A stretch of 64,000 bases of DNA from Neocallimastix lanati (nom. inval.) (GCA_016946835.1 JACVTC010000060.1:757501-821500), one strand, 5' to 3'. Positions 1-11,111 are shown, counted from the stretch's first letter. Notes: generated by a model from the sequence alone, not told the origin. A program made the numbers and translations.

Positions 1-144
1 TTTTTAATAAAACATTTTTGTGTTTAATAATAAAACATATTTATTTTTTTAAATTCCTTAAATCAATTTTTATTCAGTATTTATCCTTTTATTCACTTCT
101 GCAAAATTTAATTTTTGTAGATTAAGAATATTAGGTATAAATCA
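1..144 (+). repeat. G1 5' LTR, 3' portion only
   Basis: The first 144 bases recur identically at about 7185-7328, at the far end of the gypsy element G1, so they are the right part of its 5' LTR; the left part lies outside the window. The LTR ends in CA at 144 and is followed by a primer-binding site after one base. Identity over the visible stretch indicates recent insertion. Confidence 0.9.
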
Positions 145-145
145 A

Positions 146-158
146 TGGTGGAGAATCC
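146..158 (+). promoter_or_regulatory. G1 minus-strand primer-binding site
   Basis: TGGTGGAGAATCC starts with the TGG complementary to a tRNA CCA end, one base after the LTR. The same 13 bases occur in inverted orientation in G2 (40929-40941), and G5 has TGGTGGAGA at 58547. The first nine bases are complementary to the 3' end of tRNA-Trp as encoded in this window (TCTCC, discriminator A, CCA), so tRNA-Trp is a candidate primer. Confidence 0.75.
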
Positions 159-643
159 TCTTGTTGCCCCGGTGGTAAGTAAAATTTTTTTAGTTTAATA
201 TTAGAATAAGCCTAGTTATTCAATGGTAATATTAAACAATAATTAATACAATAAATTAGTCTAGTTTTAGAATAACTCTAAATTATTCATAGTAATAGAC
301 TCAAATAGATTTATCTAAATAATATGCAAATAAAATATTATAGCAATAAATTATTATAAATTAAAGTTATTAATATAAATTAATCAACAAATAATATACG
401 TTAAATAAACTGCAAATTAAATTAAATTTATCTTTAATAATTAAATAAAAAAAAAAAAAAAAAAAAAAAAAAATTATTTTTTTAAAGATAATTAAATAGT
501 ATTCATATTATTCAATTTAATTAAATAATAAAGTATATATTATAAGTAATAAATAATAATAATAATAAAATTTATTAGTAAAATTTTAATAAAAAAAAAA
601 AAAAAAAAATTTATTAGAAAAATTTTAATATAAAAAAATTTTT

Positions 644-693
<50 letters not shown>

Positions 694-1140
694 TAAAATA
701 AAATAAAACAGAAGAACTTTAAGAAGTTCTATTATAAAATTATTATTTATTTTTCAAAAAAGAATATTGTTGCTTTAGAAGCAATAATATAAGTAAAATA
801 ATAAGTGGTTTCCGTGATTAGTTTATTCTTTCACAGTCGGCGCGCTGGGAAGCTCTGAACTATTCTACAAACGTATAAACGTGTAGGAGAATCACTGGTA
901 CGAGTAGTACATGACGCCTGAGCAAGTGGGCAAGCTGGCTACGAGTATACTACCTACTTATTACTTATATTATTGGAAAATCGTAATTAATATTCTTTTG
1001 AGAATTATTAATAATAAATATTTATAATTTAACTTTTTATTATTCTTTAAATATTCAAATAATAAAAATTTATAAATACCATTATACTACTTTTTTATTT
1101 TTTTTTTTTAATATTTTCTAGGATATTATTGTATAAAATA

Positions 1141-1204
<64 letters not shown>

Positions 1205-1641
1205 AATAAATAAATATATAATAAAAAAAAATAAAATTAGAAAACAATAAAATTTAAATTAAGGAAAACAAATAAAGAAAAGAAGTATTTTTTTTTTAGT
1301 TGGAGGAACTGCTTCTGTTCTCTTGATTGATTGATACTTATAGTAGGAATCTCTTACCCTTAATACTAGTGTATTATTGCAGTAAGAGCTAACGGACTGT
1401 AGAATAAGAATCAATACGGGGGAGTAGGCGCTGATTATAAGTAGAGATCTACGTTAGGTGTAGACGTAGTGTAAAACTCCTATAATCAGTGGGACCAAAC
1501 GTCGTATTATTCTACAACCGTACTATAAGGACGGGAAATCATTCAAGATAAACTAAAGATAATAAGAATTAATAATTTTAGAAATATTACTACTGCTACT
1601 AATAATAATAATTAACAAAAAAAAAAAAAAAAAAAAAAAAA
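159..1641 (+). other. G1 untranslated leader, long and structured
   Basis: About 1.5 kb without a gene lies between the primer site and gag. It contains poly(A) tracts (about 452-472, 651-677, 1147-1201 and 1618-1641) and two less A/T-rich islands (about 810-955 and 1298-1550). The second island holds nested inverted repeats: GTAGAATAA 1399-1407 with TTATTCTAC 1507-1515, CTGATTATA 1431-1439 with TATAATCAG 1481-1489, and a short palindrome at 1441-1452. This suggests a folded RNA domain such as a packaging or translation element. No ORF is evident. Confidence 0.6.
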
Positions 1642-2575
1642 ATGGAAACAACTACCAAAGCTATTACTTTTAGTAGATTACCAATATTAGGTGAAGAAAA
1701 AGTCCAATATGAAGAATGGAAATTCGCATTTGAAAATTGGTGTCGAAAATATAAAATTGAAAACGAAGAAAAGAATGAATATTTAATTGCCGTAACTACA
1801 GATAAAGCAAGAACTATTGTTATAAATTCTTTAAATAAAGCACAAGCTGACTCTTATGAAATAATCTTAGAAAACTTAAAGAAAAGATTTAAACCTTGTA
1901 CGCCAAAGAATGTAAAATTTTTGGAAATATCAACATTAACCATTAAGAAAGGTGAAAAAGTTTCCGACTTCGATACAAAATTCTTACAACTCTTAAATCA
2001 ATTACAATTAGATGGAAAGGATTATATTAGTACTCCATACTACATAAATGCATTTAGAAACTGGTCTAAAATGTATGAGTATTTGTTAGAATCAGAACCT
2101 ACTAAATTAAGTGATGCAATGGAAATAACTTCAAAAAAGGAAAAAATGCTTAAACTTCTTGAAGACAATAAACCAAAATCTAAAACTCAATTCTCAAATG
2201 TAAAGAAGAATCTAAATAACACTAATAATAACAATAATAAAAATACTAATTTTAGATCTTTTAACACTAATTATTACAATAAAATTCCTTTTGTCTCTAA
2301 TATTAGGACTAATGAAAATTTCAGTTATAATAATAAATTTAGAAACAATAACTATAACAACAATTTTACTACAAATAAAAATTTTTACAACCCTGTAGAA
2401 TTCAATAAAGGAGTCGAACAGAGAAGAGCAACTTTAAAAGGTTCTCAATTCACTGATAAAGAACTAGATGATATAACAAAAAAAATTATCCGATTTAAAA
2501 ATCAACCTATGCATAAATTGTCAGCGTATTGGTCACATTGTTGAAGAATGTCCAGAATTAAACCATTTAAATTAG
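1642..2575 (+). pseudogene. gag: G1 Gag, with a one-base homopolymer frameshift
   Basis: Ty3/gypsy Gag that would form the particle and bind RNA. The ATG at 1642 follows a poly(A) tract; the frame runs to TGA at 2542-2544. Residues 1-170 form the capsid-like part, followed by an Asn-rich linker (about 190-255). The CCHC zinc knuckle (C-x2-C-x4-H-x4-C, 2510-2551) lies in the next frame, reached by removing one A from the run of eight A at 2478-2485. G2 Gag keeps the knuckle in frame, so the extra A is an indel (or assembly error). The shifted frame ends at TAG 2573-2575, just after the slippery site. Compared with G2, the rest of the protein is conserved. Confidence 0.85.
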
Positions 2576-2615
2576 TTATCGGGAGTACGCAATCTCCCGA
2601 GATAAATAAAATTGC
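2566..2615 (+). promoter_or_regulatory. G1 -1 frameshift signal between gag and pol
   Basis: Slippery heptamer T_TTA_AAT (2566-2572) read in the zinc-knuckle frame, then a 7-nt spacer containing the gag stop, then stem CGGGAG (2580-2585), 8-nt loop, CTCCCG (2594-2599). The last five loop bases GCAAT (2589-2593) are complementary to ATTGC at 2611-2615, so an H-type pseudoknot is possible. The same geometry occurs in G2 and G5. Pol is in the -1 frame relative to the zinc knuckle. Confidence 0.8.
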
Positions 2616-5600
2616 AACAAACAACTATGATCAAGAAAATACTATAGAATATGAAGGAAACAATAATTATATGATTAATGCAGCCCAAAAGAGAAAATCA
2701 CTAAGTAAGAATGCATTGGATAAAAATAAAATATCACCAAGTAATAAATCTATAGTAAAACCTTCCATTCTAAATCAACCAAATATAAAAGCTGTTAAAC
2801 AACAGAAGAAAGCCATTAGAGATAAAAGAAGAAGAGAAATTACAAATGATATAGAAGACATGGATTTATCTAATAATAATATTACGCATGAAGAATCTAA
2901 TAATAATAGTGAAAGTGTTCGTGCAACCAATTTTGACAAACCCCAACCCAATACTCCTAATGAAAATAATTATCAAGATAATAATTCAAATACTATACCA
3001 GAAAAAGTTAAAACAAAAGGTAAGCGAAACATGACCGAAATACAAATGTTAAAACCTGAAAATAAATTCAATATTCTAGAAGAAGCCAATAATTTATATC
3101 CTAAAATAAGCCTAACACAATTATTATCAGCTAGTCCATCTATAAGAAAAGATCTAGAACAAGGTTGTAAACCACGAGTTGAGAAAATACTTTATTCCAT
3201 TCAAAATTTAAATATTCCTATTTTGTGCGGAAAAATTGGAAATAAAATGGTTAAGATACTTTTTGATACTGGTGCAAACATTAATATTATAACAAAAAAT
3301 TCTCTAAAAGAATTAGAAAATGTAACTATTAATCATTGCGACTTTTCTGAAACTATTACAATTGCCAATGGTACAATACTCCATACTAACTCTTATATAA
3401 ATTTGAAAATAACTATTAATAATAATTTATCTGTGAATGAAAAATTCTACATAATAGATTATACAAACCCATTCTTTAATATTATATTAGGAAGAGGTAT
3501 ACAAAAGAAATACAGACTTTACATAGATCCTGATGATGACTGCCTATACCAAAAAACAAAAAAAGGATTAAAAAGAATTTCAGAAATATATAATAATAAT
3601 GATACCTTAAACACTCCTATCTGCAATGCAATAGTAATAGACAAGAGTGAAAAACAAGAATTCCTAGAAACATTGGAAAATATAATCGAATCCGTACCAA
3701 TTGAAATTAAAGAACAATTTAGAGAGCTACTTCTAAAATACAAATCATGCATGGCAACTTCTTTAACTCAGTTAACTACTGCAAAGTTAGAGCCACACTC
3801 CATTGTCACTACTACAGATGTTCCTATCAAACTCAAACCATACAAATTATCTAAGGAACATTCTGACATATTAAAACAAGAAATAATTTCACTATTAGAA
3901 AAAGACCTAATTATACCTTCCCACTCTCCGTGGTCGTTTCCTGTTTTACTTGTTCAAAAGAAAAATGGTAAATACCGCATGTGTATTGATTATCGAAGGT
4001 TGAATGAAATTACTATTAAAGATTCATACGCCTTACCCTTTATCGATGAACTCGTTTCTTCCGTAAAAGGGGCCAAAATATTTTCAGCCTTAGATTTATA
4101 CTCGGGGTACCATCAGATACCAATGAACCCCACTGACATTGAGAAAACTTCCTTCACCACAAAATTTGGTAATTACAATTTCAAGGTCATGCCATTCGGA
4201 CTCACTAATGCCCCTGCTACATTTCAACGGGAAATGAACAGGATACTTTTACCCTTAATTGGAAACTGCTTATTCGTTTACATTGATGATATTGTAATCT
4301 ATTCCAAATCATTAGAAGAACATTTACAACATCTAACCGAAGTATTTAAAATATTTGAAAAATATAATCTCTCTCTCAATTTACAAAAGTGTAAATTCTT
4401 TAAAACCGAAGTTGAAGTTCTGGGACACGTACTTACTCCTAACGGACTAAAAACCATTCCTTCAAAAGTTCAAAAGATAGCTTTATGGGACAACCCAAGA
4501 GACATTAATGAATTACGTTCTTTCCTAGGTTTAGCCAGCTACTATCGAAAATTTATTCAAAATTTTTCTATCATAGCTGATCCTTTATTTAAACTTTTAA
4601 AAAAGAATCAACCATACAATTGGACTGATAAATGTACCGAAGCTTTTGAAGAAATTAAGCAATACTTACTTTCAGATCCTATACTTTCTTATCCAGATTT
4701 CGATAATGAATTTATAATAAGAACTGATGCATCAACCAAAGGTATCGGTGGTGTTCTCTTACAAATGGAGGAAGACAAATTAGAACATCCAATTTGTTGC
4801 ATAAGTAGAACCTTGTCACCTGCTGAGAAAAATTATTCTGTTACAGATCTAGAAGGCCTCGCCATAATTCATAGTATAAAGAAATTCAGACCATACATAA
4901 TAAGTAACAAGAAACCAATAAAACTTATTACTGACCATAAGCCATTATTAGGTTTATTCAAGAGAAGTATTCCTAATAATAATAGACATGCTCGTTGGAT
5001 AGAAGAATTCAATAAGTACAGAATTAACTTGGTATATGAAAAAGGAAAAAGAAATGTTTTTGCTGATGCTCTATCAAGACTACCATCAAAAGATTCTAAC
5101 TCTATTATAAATTGTATCAATGCCATACTTGCCGACTTTAATCCAAAAGATCTCGATCTTCCAGAAGGTATTACAAAATACTTTACAAAAAATTATCAAA
5201 TTGTCGATAATGTATTATACTACAAGAAGAATGATCTCTATTTAAAAGTAATTCAGAAAGATGCTGATAAAAAAGATATAATTAATCGTGCCCATCAAGT
5301 CGGTCACGAAGGAGCTGAAAAGACTACCAACAGAATACTTAATTCTTATTATTGGCCTGGAATTTGGAACGATGTTAGAATGTGGGTTAAAAGTTGTCCA
5401 CGTTGTCAACTATGTAGACCTCGTCCATTTCCGAAAAGTACAGAAAACAATATAACTCCTTTAGAAGCCCCATTCACAAGAGTTGGTTTAGATATAATAG
5501 GACCTCTACCAACTACTAAAAACGGTAATAACTACATAATTACCCTAGTTGACTACTTTACTAAGTGGGTCGAAGCAAAGGCAATACCAAACCAAAAATC

Positions 5601-6313
5601 TGAAGAAGTAATAAAATTCTTAACTGATGTGATATCTAGACATGGACCGCCAGAAATTATAATAACTGATAATGGAAGTTCTTTTATTTCTGACATAACT
5701 AAAATGATGATTGACTTATACGGAACTTGGATACATTATGTTTCCCCTCATCACCCTGAATCTAATGGGATGATAGAAAATAGGAACCGAGAAATTGGAA
5801 AAATTTTACGCCTTTTAATAAACAACGAACAAGAATGGGATGAATGTCTTCCATCCGCATTATGGGCATTAAGAACTACAAAGAATTCAAAAACTAAGTT
5901 TAGTTGATTTGAGTTACTATATGGAAGAAAAGATACTTGGCCACTTGAAGTTATGTTCCCTGATATATACAAAGATCCTAATGAAACAGAAGAAGAATAT
6001 ATTTTTCGAAGATTTTTAAGACATCAAAAATGGGTACAACAAGCCACTGAATACTCAGACCATGCAAACAAATACTGGGAACATAGAATTGGATTTAATA
6101 AAGCATTAAGAAAAACTTATAAACCAGGAGATTATGTAATGATTAGACTAATAGGGAGAAGTAAATTAGATCCTTACTTTTATGGGCCATTCAAAGTAGT
6201 TAATAAACAAAAATTCAATACTTTAGTTCTTGAAGATCCACAAACAGGAAAACTCCTTGAAAGAAATGTTCATATAAAAAATGTTTTCCCTTATGTACTA
6301 CAAGAAAATGATA

Positions 6314-6334
6314 CAACTTCAAGGGACGAAGTTG
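6314..6334 (+). other. hairpin at the 3' end of G1 pol
   Basis: CAACTTC, loop AAGGGAC, GAAGTTG forms a perfect 7-bp hairpin overlapping the last codons of pol. A remnant at 14166-14184 has GACTTC / GAAGTC around the same loop, with one compensatory pair change; G4 has a decayed version near 25978-25997. Conservation of the encoded S-R-D-E-V motif could explain part of this. Confidence 0.5.
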
Positions 6335-6340
6335 ACTCTT

Positions 6341-6354
6341 AAGGGCCGAGAAAT
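6341..6354 (+). promoter_or_regulatory. G1 polypurine tract
   Basis: A purine-rich stretch (AAGGGCCGAGAAAT) immediately precedes the TG start of the 3' LTR, the position of the plus-strand primer in LTR retrotransposons. Confidence 0.6.
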
Positions 6355-7328
6355 TGATAAATAACAAAATTATTAAATTAAAATAAATAATAAAAAAACA
6401 AATTCTGTCTAACTTAACCCAAAAATTAATCCATTCTAAAAAAAAAATTAAATCCATATTTAAGAAAAATTAATTAAATAAAAATAATTAAAATAAAATA
6501 ATAATAAATTAATTAATCATTAATAATTTTAATTAAAAACTAAAATAAATTAATAAATAATATTTTTCTAAGACTACAAATAAACAAAATAATAAACATA
6601 TTTAATAAATTATAAACAACAAATAAACAAACTTATAAACAACGCAAAATTAAAATTAAATAGTTAAATAATTTTTTAAGTTACTTTTATTTAAAATAAT
6701 GATTATTTTATTTATTTTATAACTCAACTTTTATAAACAAATTGTAATTAAAATAACATTTTAAAACTCATCTTTATCAACATTTTAATTGTAAATATTG
6801 TTTAATTTAATAATAAATTATTCTTTATTTCTCTTTTATTAATTTTATTATTTTTAATGTAAATAGTTTAAAATCAAAGAAAAATATAAAAACATGTAAA
6901 TATTTCTTATAAATTATTCTTTATTATTAATTATTTAATAAATTATTATAAATATTTTATTAGTTTTAATAATCAAAAGTATGATTATTAATTAGTTAAT
7001 AAATTATTATAAATATTTTATTAGTTATTAATAATCAATTTTATTATTAAAATTTAAAATAAATTAGTATAAATAATAAATATTTCATTTTATTATTTTA
7101 TTAGTTTTTAACAATTATTTTATTAATTTAAACAAAATTAATTATTAAATAAATAAAGATTAATATTAAAATAAAAATAAATTTTTTTTAATAAAACATT
7201 TTTGTGTTTAATAATAAAACATATTTATTTTTTTAAATTCCTTAAATCAATTTTTATTCAGTATTTATCCTTTTATTCACTTCTGCAAAATTTAATTTTT
7301 GTAGATTAAGAATATTAGGTATAAATCA
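6355..7328 (+). repeat. G1 3' LTR
   Basis: 974 bp starting TGATAAATAAC and ending ATAAATCA. Its last 144 bp match the window start without a difference. The start resembles that of the inverted G2 LTR (41626 leftwards), placing G1 and G2 in one family. The right flank begins at 7329; the matching target duplication lies outside the window. Confidence 0.88.
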
Positions 7329-7350
7329 TTAGATATTATTGATACTTTTT

Positions 7351-8445
7351 TGTAAGAAATTTAGATAAATTTATTATAAAATTTGTTAAGATAATAACTG
7401 AATTTCAATTCAATTTCAATTTCAATAATTCAGTTATTTTAATTTCAATATTAAAAAATAATAATATAATAATTATTATTAAATTAACTTTATTAAAATA
7501 TTTAGGAATTAATCTAGGCCAACTAATTACTAAATATTATTAACATATTGAAATTAATAAATATTAAATAATGTAAACACGTGATTGTCATATTAAATTA
7601 ATTTTTACATATTATATTTTAATTATAAAATATAATATTTAGCTATATTAGATTCTTATATTTTATTTATATTAAATATTTATATTATTATCTTATTTTA
7701 TATTATCAATATCAAACTTATATTAATACTATTACATATTCATATTAATAATTAATATTTTAATAATTAATTATTTTATATAAATACATGTTTAAATCTT
7801 TTGATTAATCCTTTGTAGGATTATTGTAATTTAAATTATAGTAATAATTATATAAAATAATAATGTAATAAAATATTATTAATATTAAATAAAACTTATA
7901 TTTTAAATAAAAAAAACTTATTTATTACTAATAATAATATGTTTTAAATAAGAATAAAATTAAATTATTAATTAATTACTATAATTTGGCATCTTGACCT
8001 AATCGTTAAGACCAAATTATCTAAAAACCTTGACAAAATTTATCTACATTAAATTATTGTATTTATTTTAACCAATAATATTTATTTTTTAATTTATATA
8101 TATTTGATTCTCTTGAGTTCTCTTCGAGAAATCAAGAGTTATTATTTTAGGATTTTTATAATAAATAATAATTCAAATAAAATAATTTATTAATAAACAA
8201 AAACCTTTTTAATAAAACATATTTTATAAATATTTGTGTTTTTTATTCCTTTTGTGTTATTGTTTATTATAAACTTTCTATAATAAACTCTCTTTTATAT
8301 TAAGTTAAGTATAATTATTTATTATTTTATATTTATTTAATTATATTTAATTTTATTTTCTAAAATTAATGTTAATTAGTAATAATTAATGTTAATTTGT
8401 AGTTAAGAAATTATTTATAATTAATTTTATAAGTAATTTCTTGCA
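7351..8445 (+). repeat. LTR of the self-priming family, split by a solo LTR
   Basis: Begins TGTAAGAAATT (7351) and ends AATTTCTTGCA (8445), near-perfect terminal inverted repeats; it is interrupted by the solo LTR at 7384-8035. A TATA-like stretch at about 8095-8103 is followed by an inverted repeat (CTCTTGA to TCAAGAG) and the motif AAGAGTTATTATT (8134-8146). No duplication flanks it on the right; an internal region with a candidate primer site follows, so this is a 5' LTR with a decayed interior. Confidence 0.7.
7384..8035 (+). repeat. solo LTR, L1 family (copy 1)
   Basis: 652 bp, TGTTAAGATAATAACTG to CTTGACA, flanked by a perfect 5-bp duplication AAATT (7379-7383 and 8036-8040). Related copies lie at 53966-55041 (plus) and about 44650-45254 (minus), with a 3' end fragment at 11014-11111. 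Confidence 0.9.
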
Positions 8446-8457
8446 ATAATAACTCTT
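8446..8457 (+). promoter_or_regulatory. candidate self-primer binding site
   Basis: ATAATAACTCTT directly follows the LTR end CA. It is the exact reverse complement of AAGAGTTATTAT at 8134-8145 in the LTR, close downstream of the TATA-like box. It has the position of a primer site but no TGG. The same arrangement occurs in G6 (28702-28713). Confidence 0.6.
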
Positions 8458-8872
8458 CTTTGAAAGAGAAAATTTTGGAAATAATATAATATAATAATAA
8501 TTAAAAAAAAAAAAAAAATAAATAAATAGATTTTAAAACAATTAAAAAAACAAATTATATATAAGAATTATATTATATTATTTGCAAAACTTTTTCTTTC
8601 TATTATATTATTTCATTATATTTTTTTTATTATTATTTGTTTACATTTTAATAATTATATATATATATATATATTTTTTTTAAAAAAAAAAAAAAAAAAA
8701 ATAAAACAAAGCAAAAACAAAAACAAAAACAAAAACAAAAACAAAATAACAAAACAAAACAAACGAATAAACAAACAAAAAACAAAAAATAAATAAAATA
8801 AATTAATAATTTAAAAGATAAGTTGTTCAGTTTTCTATTCTTTAAAATAAATAAAAATAAATAAATAATTTA

Positions 8873-8933
<61 letters not shown>

Positions 8934-9364
8934 GTAATAAATAAAATTATAATTATGATAAATAAAGTAATAATAATAATTAATAATAATAATAAAAAAG
9001 TTTTTAATATTGATCATACGAACGAAAATATAATTTTAAAAAATTATAAGATATGTTTAAATATATAATTACAATGTTCTATGATCACATGTAGATATTA
9101 ACACGAGGGCTGAAGTGATATAAAAATTGAAATTCACTTCTATGTAATTGAAATAATATATTATTATTAATAATATAATTGTTAGTTACTAATTGCCCTT
9201 TGTTAAAAACAGATATCGGCACAAGCTATATCTCGTTATATCTATTAAAAAAAAAAAAAATTATAAAATATTATTATTTATTTATTTAATAATACATATG
9301 TATAATTTAAATTATTACTTACTTATCATCAAATGAATAATATAAATATAAATATAATATAAAA
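8458..9364. other. decayed element interior with simple repeats
   Basis: No gene seen. Contains a poly(A) tract near 8500, a (CAAAAA)n-like tract at about 8700-8790 and an (AAT)n array at about 8875-8932. An ORF of poly-Tyr on the minus strand here is only the translated microsatellite. At about 9100-9145 there is a perfect 7-bp inverted repeat (GAAGTGA / TCACTTC) of unknown meaning. Confidence 0.5.
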
Positions 9365-10152
9365 TAATTATTATTATTTATAAATAATTATAGTTTATTT
9401 AATTATACATTTAATTATTAAATTTATTATTTTTAGTTTATTTATTTAATTAAATTGTAAAGAAATATATTATGTATTCTAATATGTATTTAATAATGTA
9501 TTCTGTGTTTTGTTTATTAATATCATTATTATGTTTTTTCCTTATTTGCAAATTTATGATTTTATGATCAAAATATCTTTTATTATTTTATTCTTTTATT
9601 TTCGATCAATTAGATTAGATTAGCGAATCGGTTAATTAGGGTTTTTCCCAATCACTTCTTAAAAGTAATTGGTTTTACCTAATTGATACGATGATCGATA
9701 TGGATAGAATATTGATCAAAAATCTTATCTAGGTTTTTCTGTCTAATCTTTTCCTAGATAAGAGATTTGTTAAGATTAGAAAACATTTTTAATTTAACCT
9801 TATTTTTCAAAAAAGTATAAATAAGTCTCTTGAATTCTCTTTGAGAAATCAAGAGTTATTATTATAACAATTATAATATAGTAATAACATTAATAAATAT
9901 TTTATATTTCTATTTTAATAAAGTAAGTTTTAATAAAACAAATTTAAAAATAAAATAAAATAAAATAATCTTTTCTCTTTGACAATTCTCTGTTATTAGT
10001 ATATTATAATTAGTTATAATAAACTCTTTCTTATAGAAGATAAGTATATTTATCTTTTTTGCTTTCTCAATTTAATAATAATTATTATTTAGTTATTATT
10101 AAGTTGTAGCTAATAATTTAATTATAATTAATTTTATAATTAAATTATTACA
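9365..10152 (+). repeat. LTR a of the self-priming family (left end not resolved)
   Basis: Closely matches solo LTR b (26894-27862) from about 9365 to its end TTAAATTATTACA at 10152. It carries the interleaved inverted repeats (9725-9780), a TATA box near 9820, an inverted repeat CTCTTGA to TCAAGAG, and AAGAGTTATTATT. The left end has diverged or been lost. Confidence 0.75.
9725..9780 (+). promoter_or_regulatory. interleaved inverted repeats in LTR a
   Basis: TTATCTAGG (9725-9733) pairs with CCTAGATAA (9753-9761), and TCTAATCTT (9742-9750) pairs with AAGATTAGA (9772-9780), in the order A-B-A'-B'. It lies upstream of the TATA box. Eight other LTR copies here have the same arrangement, some with compensatory changes. 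Confidence 0.75.
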
Positions 10153-10440
10153 TGATATATCTATATAGTAATATGCTATATAGACATAATGTAATAATAA
10201 ATAATATATTTAAATAATTTGGTTTAATAAATATTTATTTATGATTAAATTTAATAATTAAAATTATTTGATAAAAGTAATGTATAAAATAATTTTCATT
10301 AAACTAAGAAAATTAAAAAAATTAAAATATTAGAAAAAAAAATTAAGTAAATTTTTTCAAAAATTAATCATTAAATATTTTATTAAAAACTTTTATTAAA
10401 AAAAATTGAGAAAAATCTAGAAATTGAAATAAGTAAAATT
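10153..10440. other. A/T-rich spacer
   Basis: No gene or clear repeat is seen between the end of LTR a and the transposase fragment. Confidence 0.4.
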
Positions 10441-11013
10441 AATAGAGGAAAAGAATAAACTATTTTAAACAGAAAATATAAGTTTAATCTTTCATCCAAA
10501 AGGAAAGACAATTCAAAAAAAAAAAATGTACAGAATATAAAACATTAAATTAATGTCCATCTTTCATTATTTTAAATAATGAGAATCAAATCTTAGAATA
10601 TGATGACTCACATAATCATCTTGAAAATAAAATTGGAGTAGCTAAATCAATTGTAAAAAATAAAATTAAAGATGAAATTTCAAATGGTTCACTTCCTTGT
10701 AATGTAAATATAAACGTAAATATGATGAAATTTCTCAAGGTATGGGTCTTATATGTCCTGGATATAATTCAATTAAACCTCAAGTAACAAGAAGTAGAAG
10801 AAAACAGCTACCTCCTGATATAACAACATTTGATGAAATTCCCAATGAATCAAACTATTATAAAACAAAAAGGGATGAAAATTTTATGATATTCAAAAAT
10901 AATGATTTAATTGTTTTTCAATCTCCATTTCAAGCAGAATTATTTTCTAAAAATAAACATATTTTTGCGGATGGCACATTTTATATTGCACCTATATTTA
11001 GTTATCAAGTATC
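10441..11013 (+). pseudogene. FLYWCH/MULE transposase fragment
   Basis: The reading frame from 10742 encodes a segment ending H-I-F-A-D-G-T-F, the start of a MULE transposase domain containing its first catalytic Asp. Upstream, across frames, lie C-P-x-F and H-N-H-L-E-N-K-I spacings typical of a FLYWCH zinc finger followed by a helical linker. The piece is cut at about 11013 by an LTR fragment, so the remaining catalytic residues are missing. It is an immobile relic of a Mutator-like DNA transposon. Confidence 0.7.
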
Positions 11014-11111
11014 ATGTTTTAAATAAGAGTAAATTTCAATTAATAATTAAATACTATAATTTGTCATATTGACCTAATCGTTAAGACCAAATTATCTTAA
11101 AAACTTTAACA
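11014..11111 (+). repeat. L1-family LTR, 3' end fragment
   Basis: Matches the last ~98 bp of the L1-family LTR (compare 54944-55041), ending TTTAACA. It truncates the MULE relic. Confidence 0.8.

Larger units (their letters stand above)
2566..6342 (+). pseudogene. pol: G1 Pol: protease, reverse transcriptase, RNase H, integrase; one in-frame TGA
   Basis: Ty3/gypsy polyprotein. Positions count from the ATG at 2548: aspartic protease with Asp-Thr-Gly near residue 240; RT from about 405, with its catalytic I-D-D near 579-581; RNase H starting with the Asp near 727; an integrase His/Cys finger near 915-955; and integrase D982, D1041, E1077. The frame is open from 2548 except for TGA at 5905-5907. 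At that codon the related elements G2 and G4 encode Ser, so TCA to TGA is the simplest lesion. Reading continues in the same frame to TAA at 6340-6342. The Pol N-terminus is an Asn-rich basic linker. Expression is expected by -1 frameshifting from gag. Because of the TGA, this copy would lose the integrase C-terminus. Confidence 0.93.

Noticed and set aside
2478-2485. A8 run as a second programmed frameshift site
   Set aside because: It lies upstream of the zinc knuckle and would bypass it; G2 has no such need. A homopolymer indel is more likely.
5905-5907. TGA read as selenocysteine, or a reassigned code
   Set aside because: Related elements encode Ser there and TGA terminates other frames in the window; a point lesion is simpler.
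8835-9017. poly-Tyr ORF on the minus strand
   Set aside because: Translated microsatellite with homopolymer edges.
9000-9250. Possible small RNA gene around the GAAGTGA/TCACTTC inverted repeat
   Set aside because: Single occurrence, no terminator or box motifs recognised.
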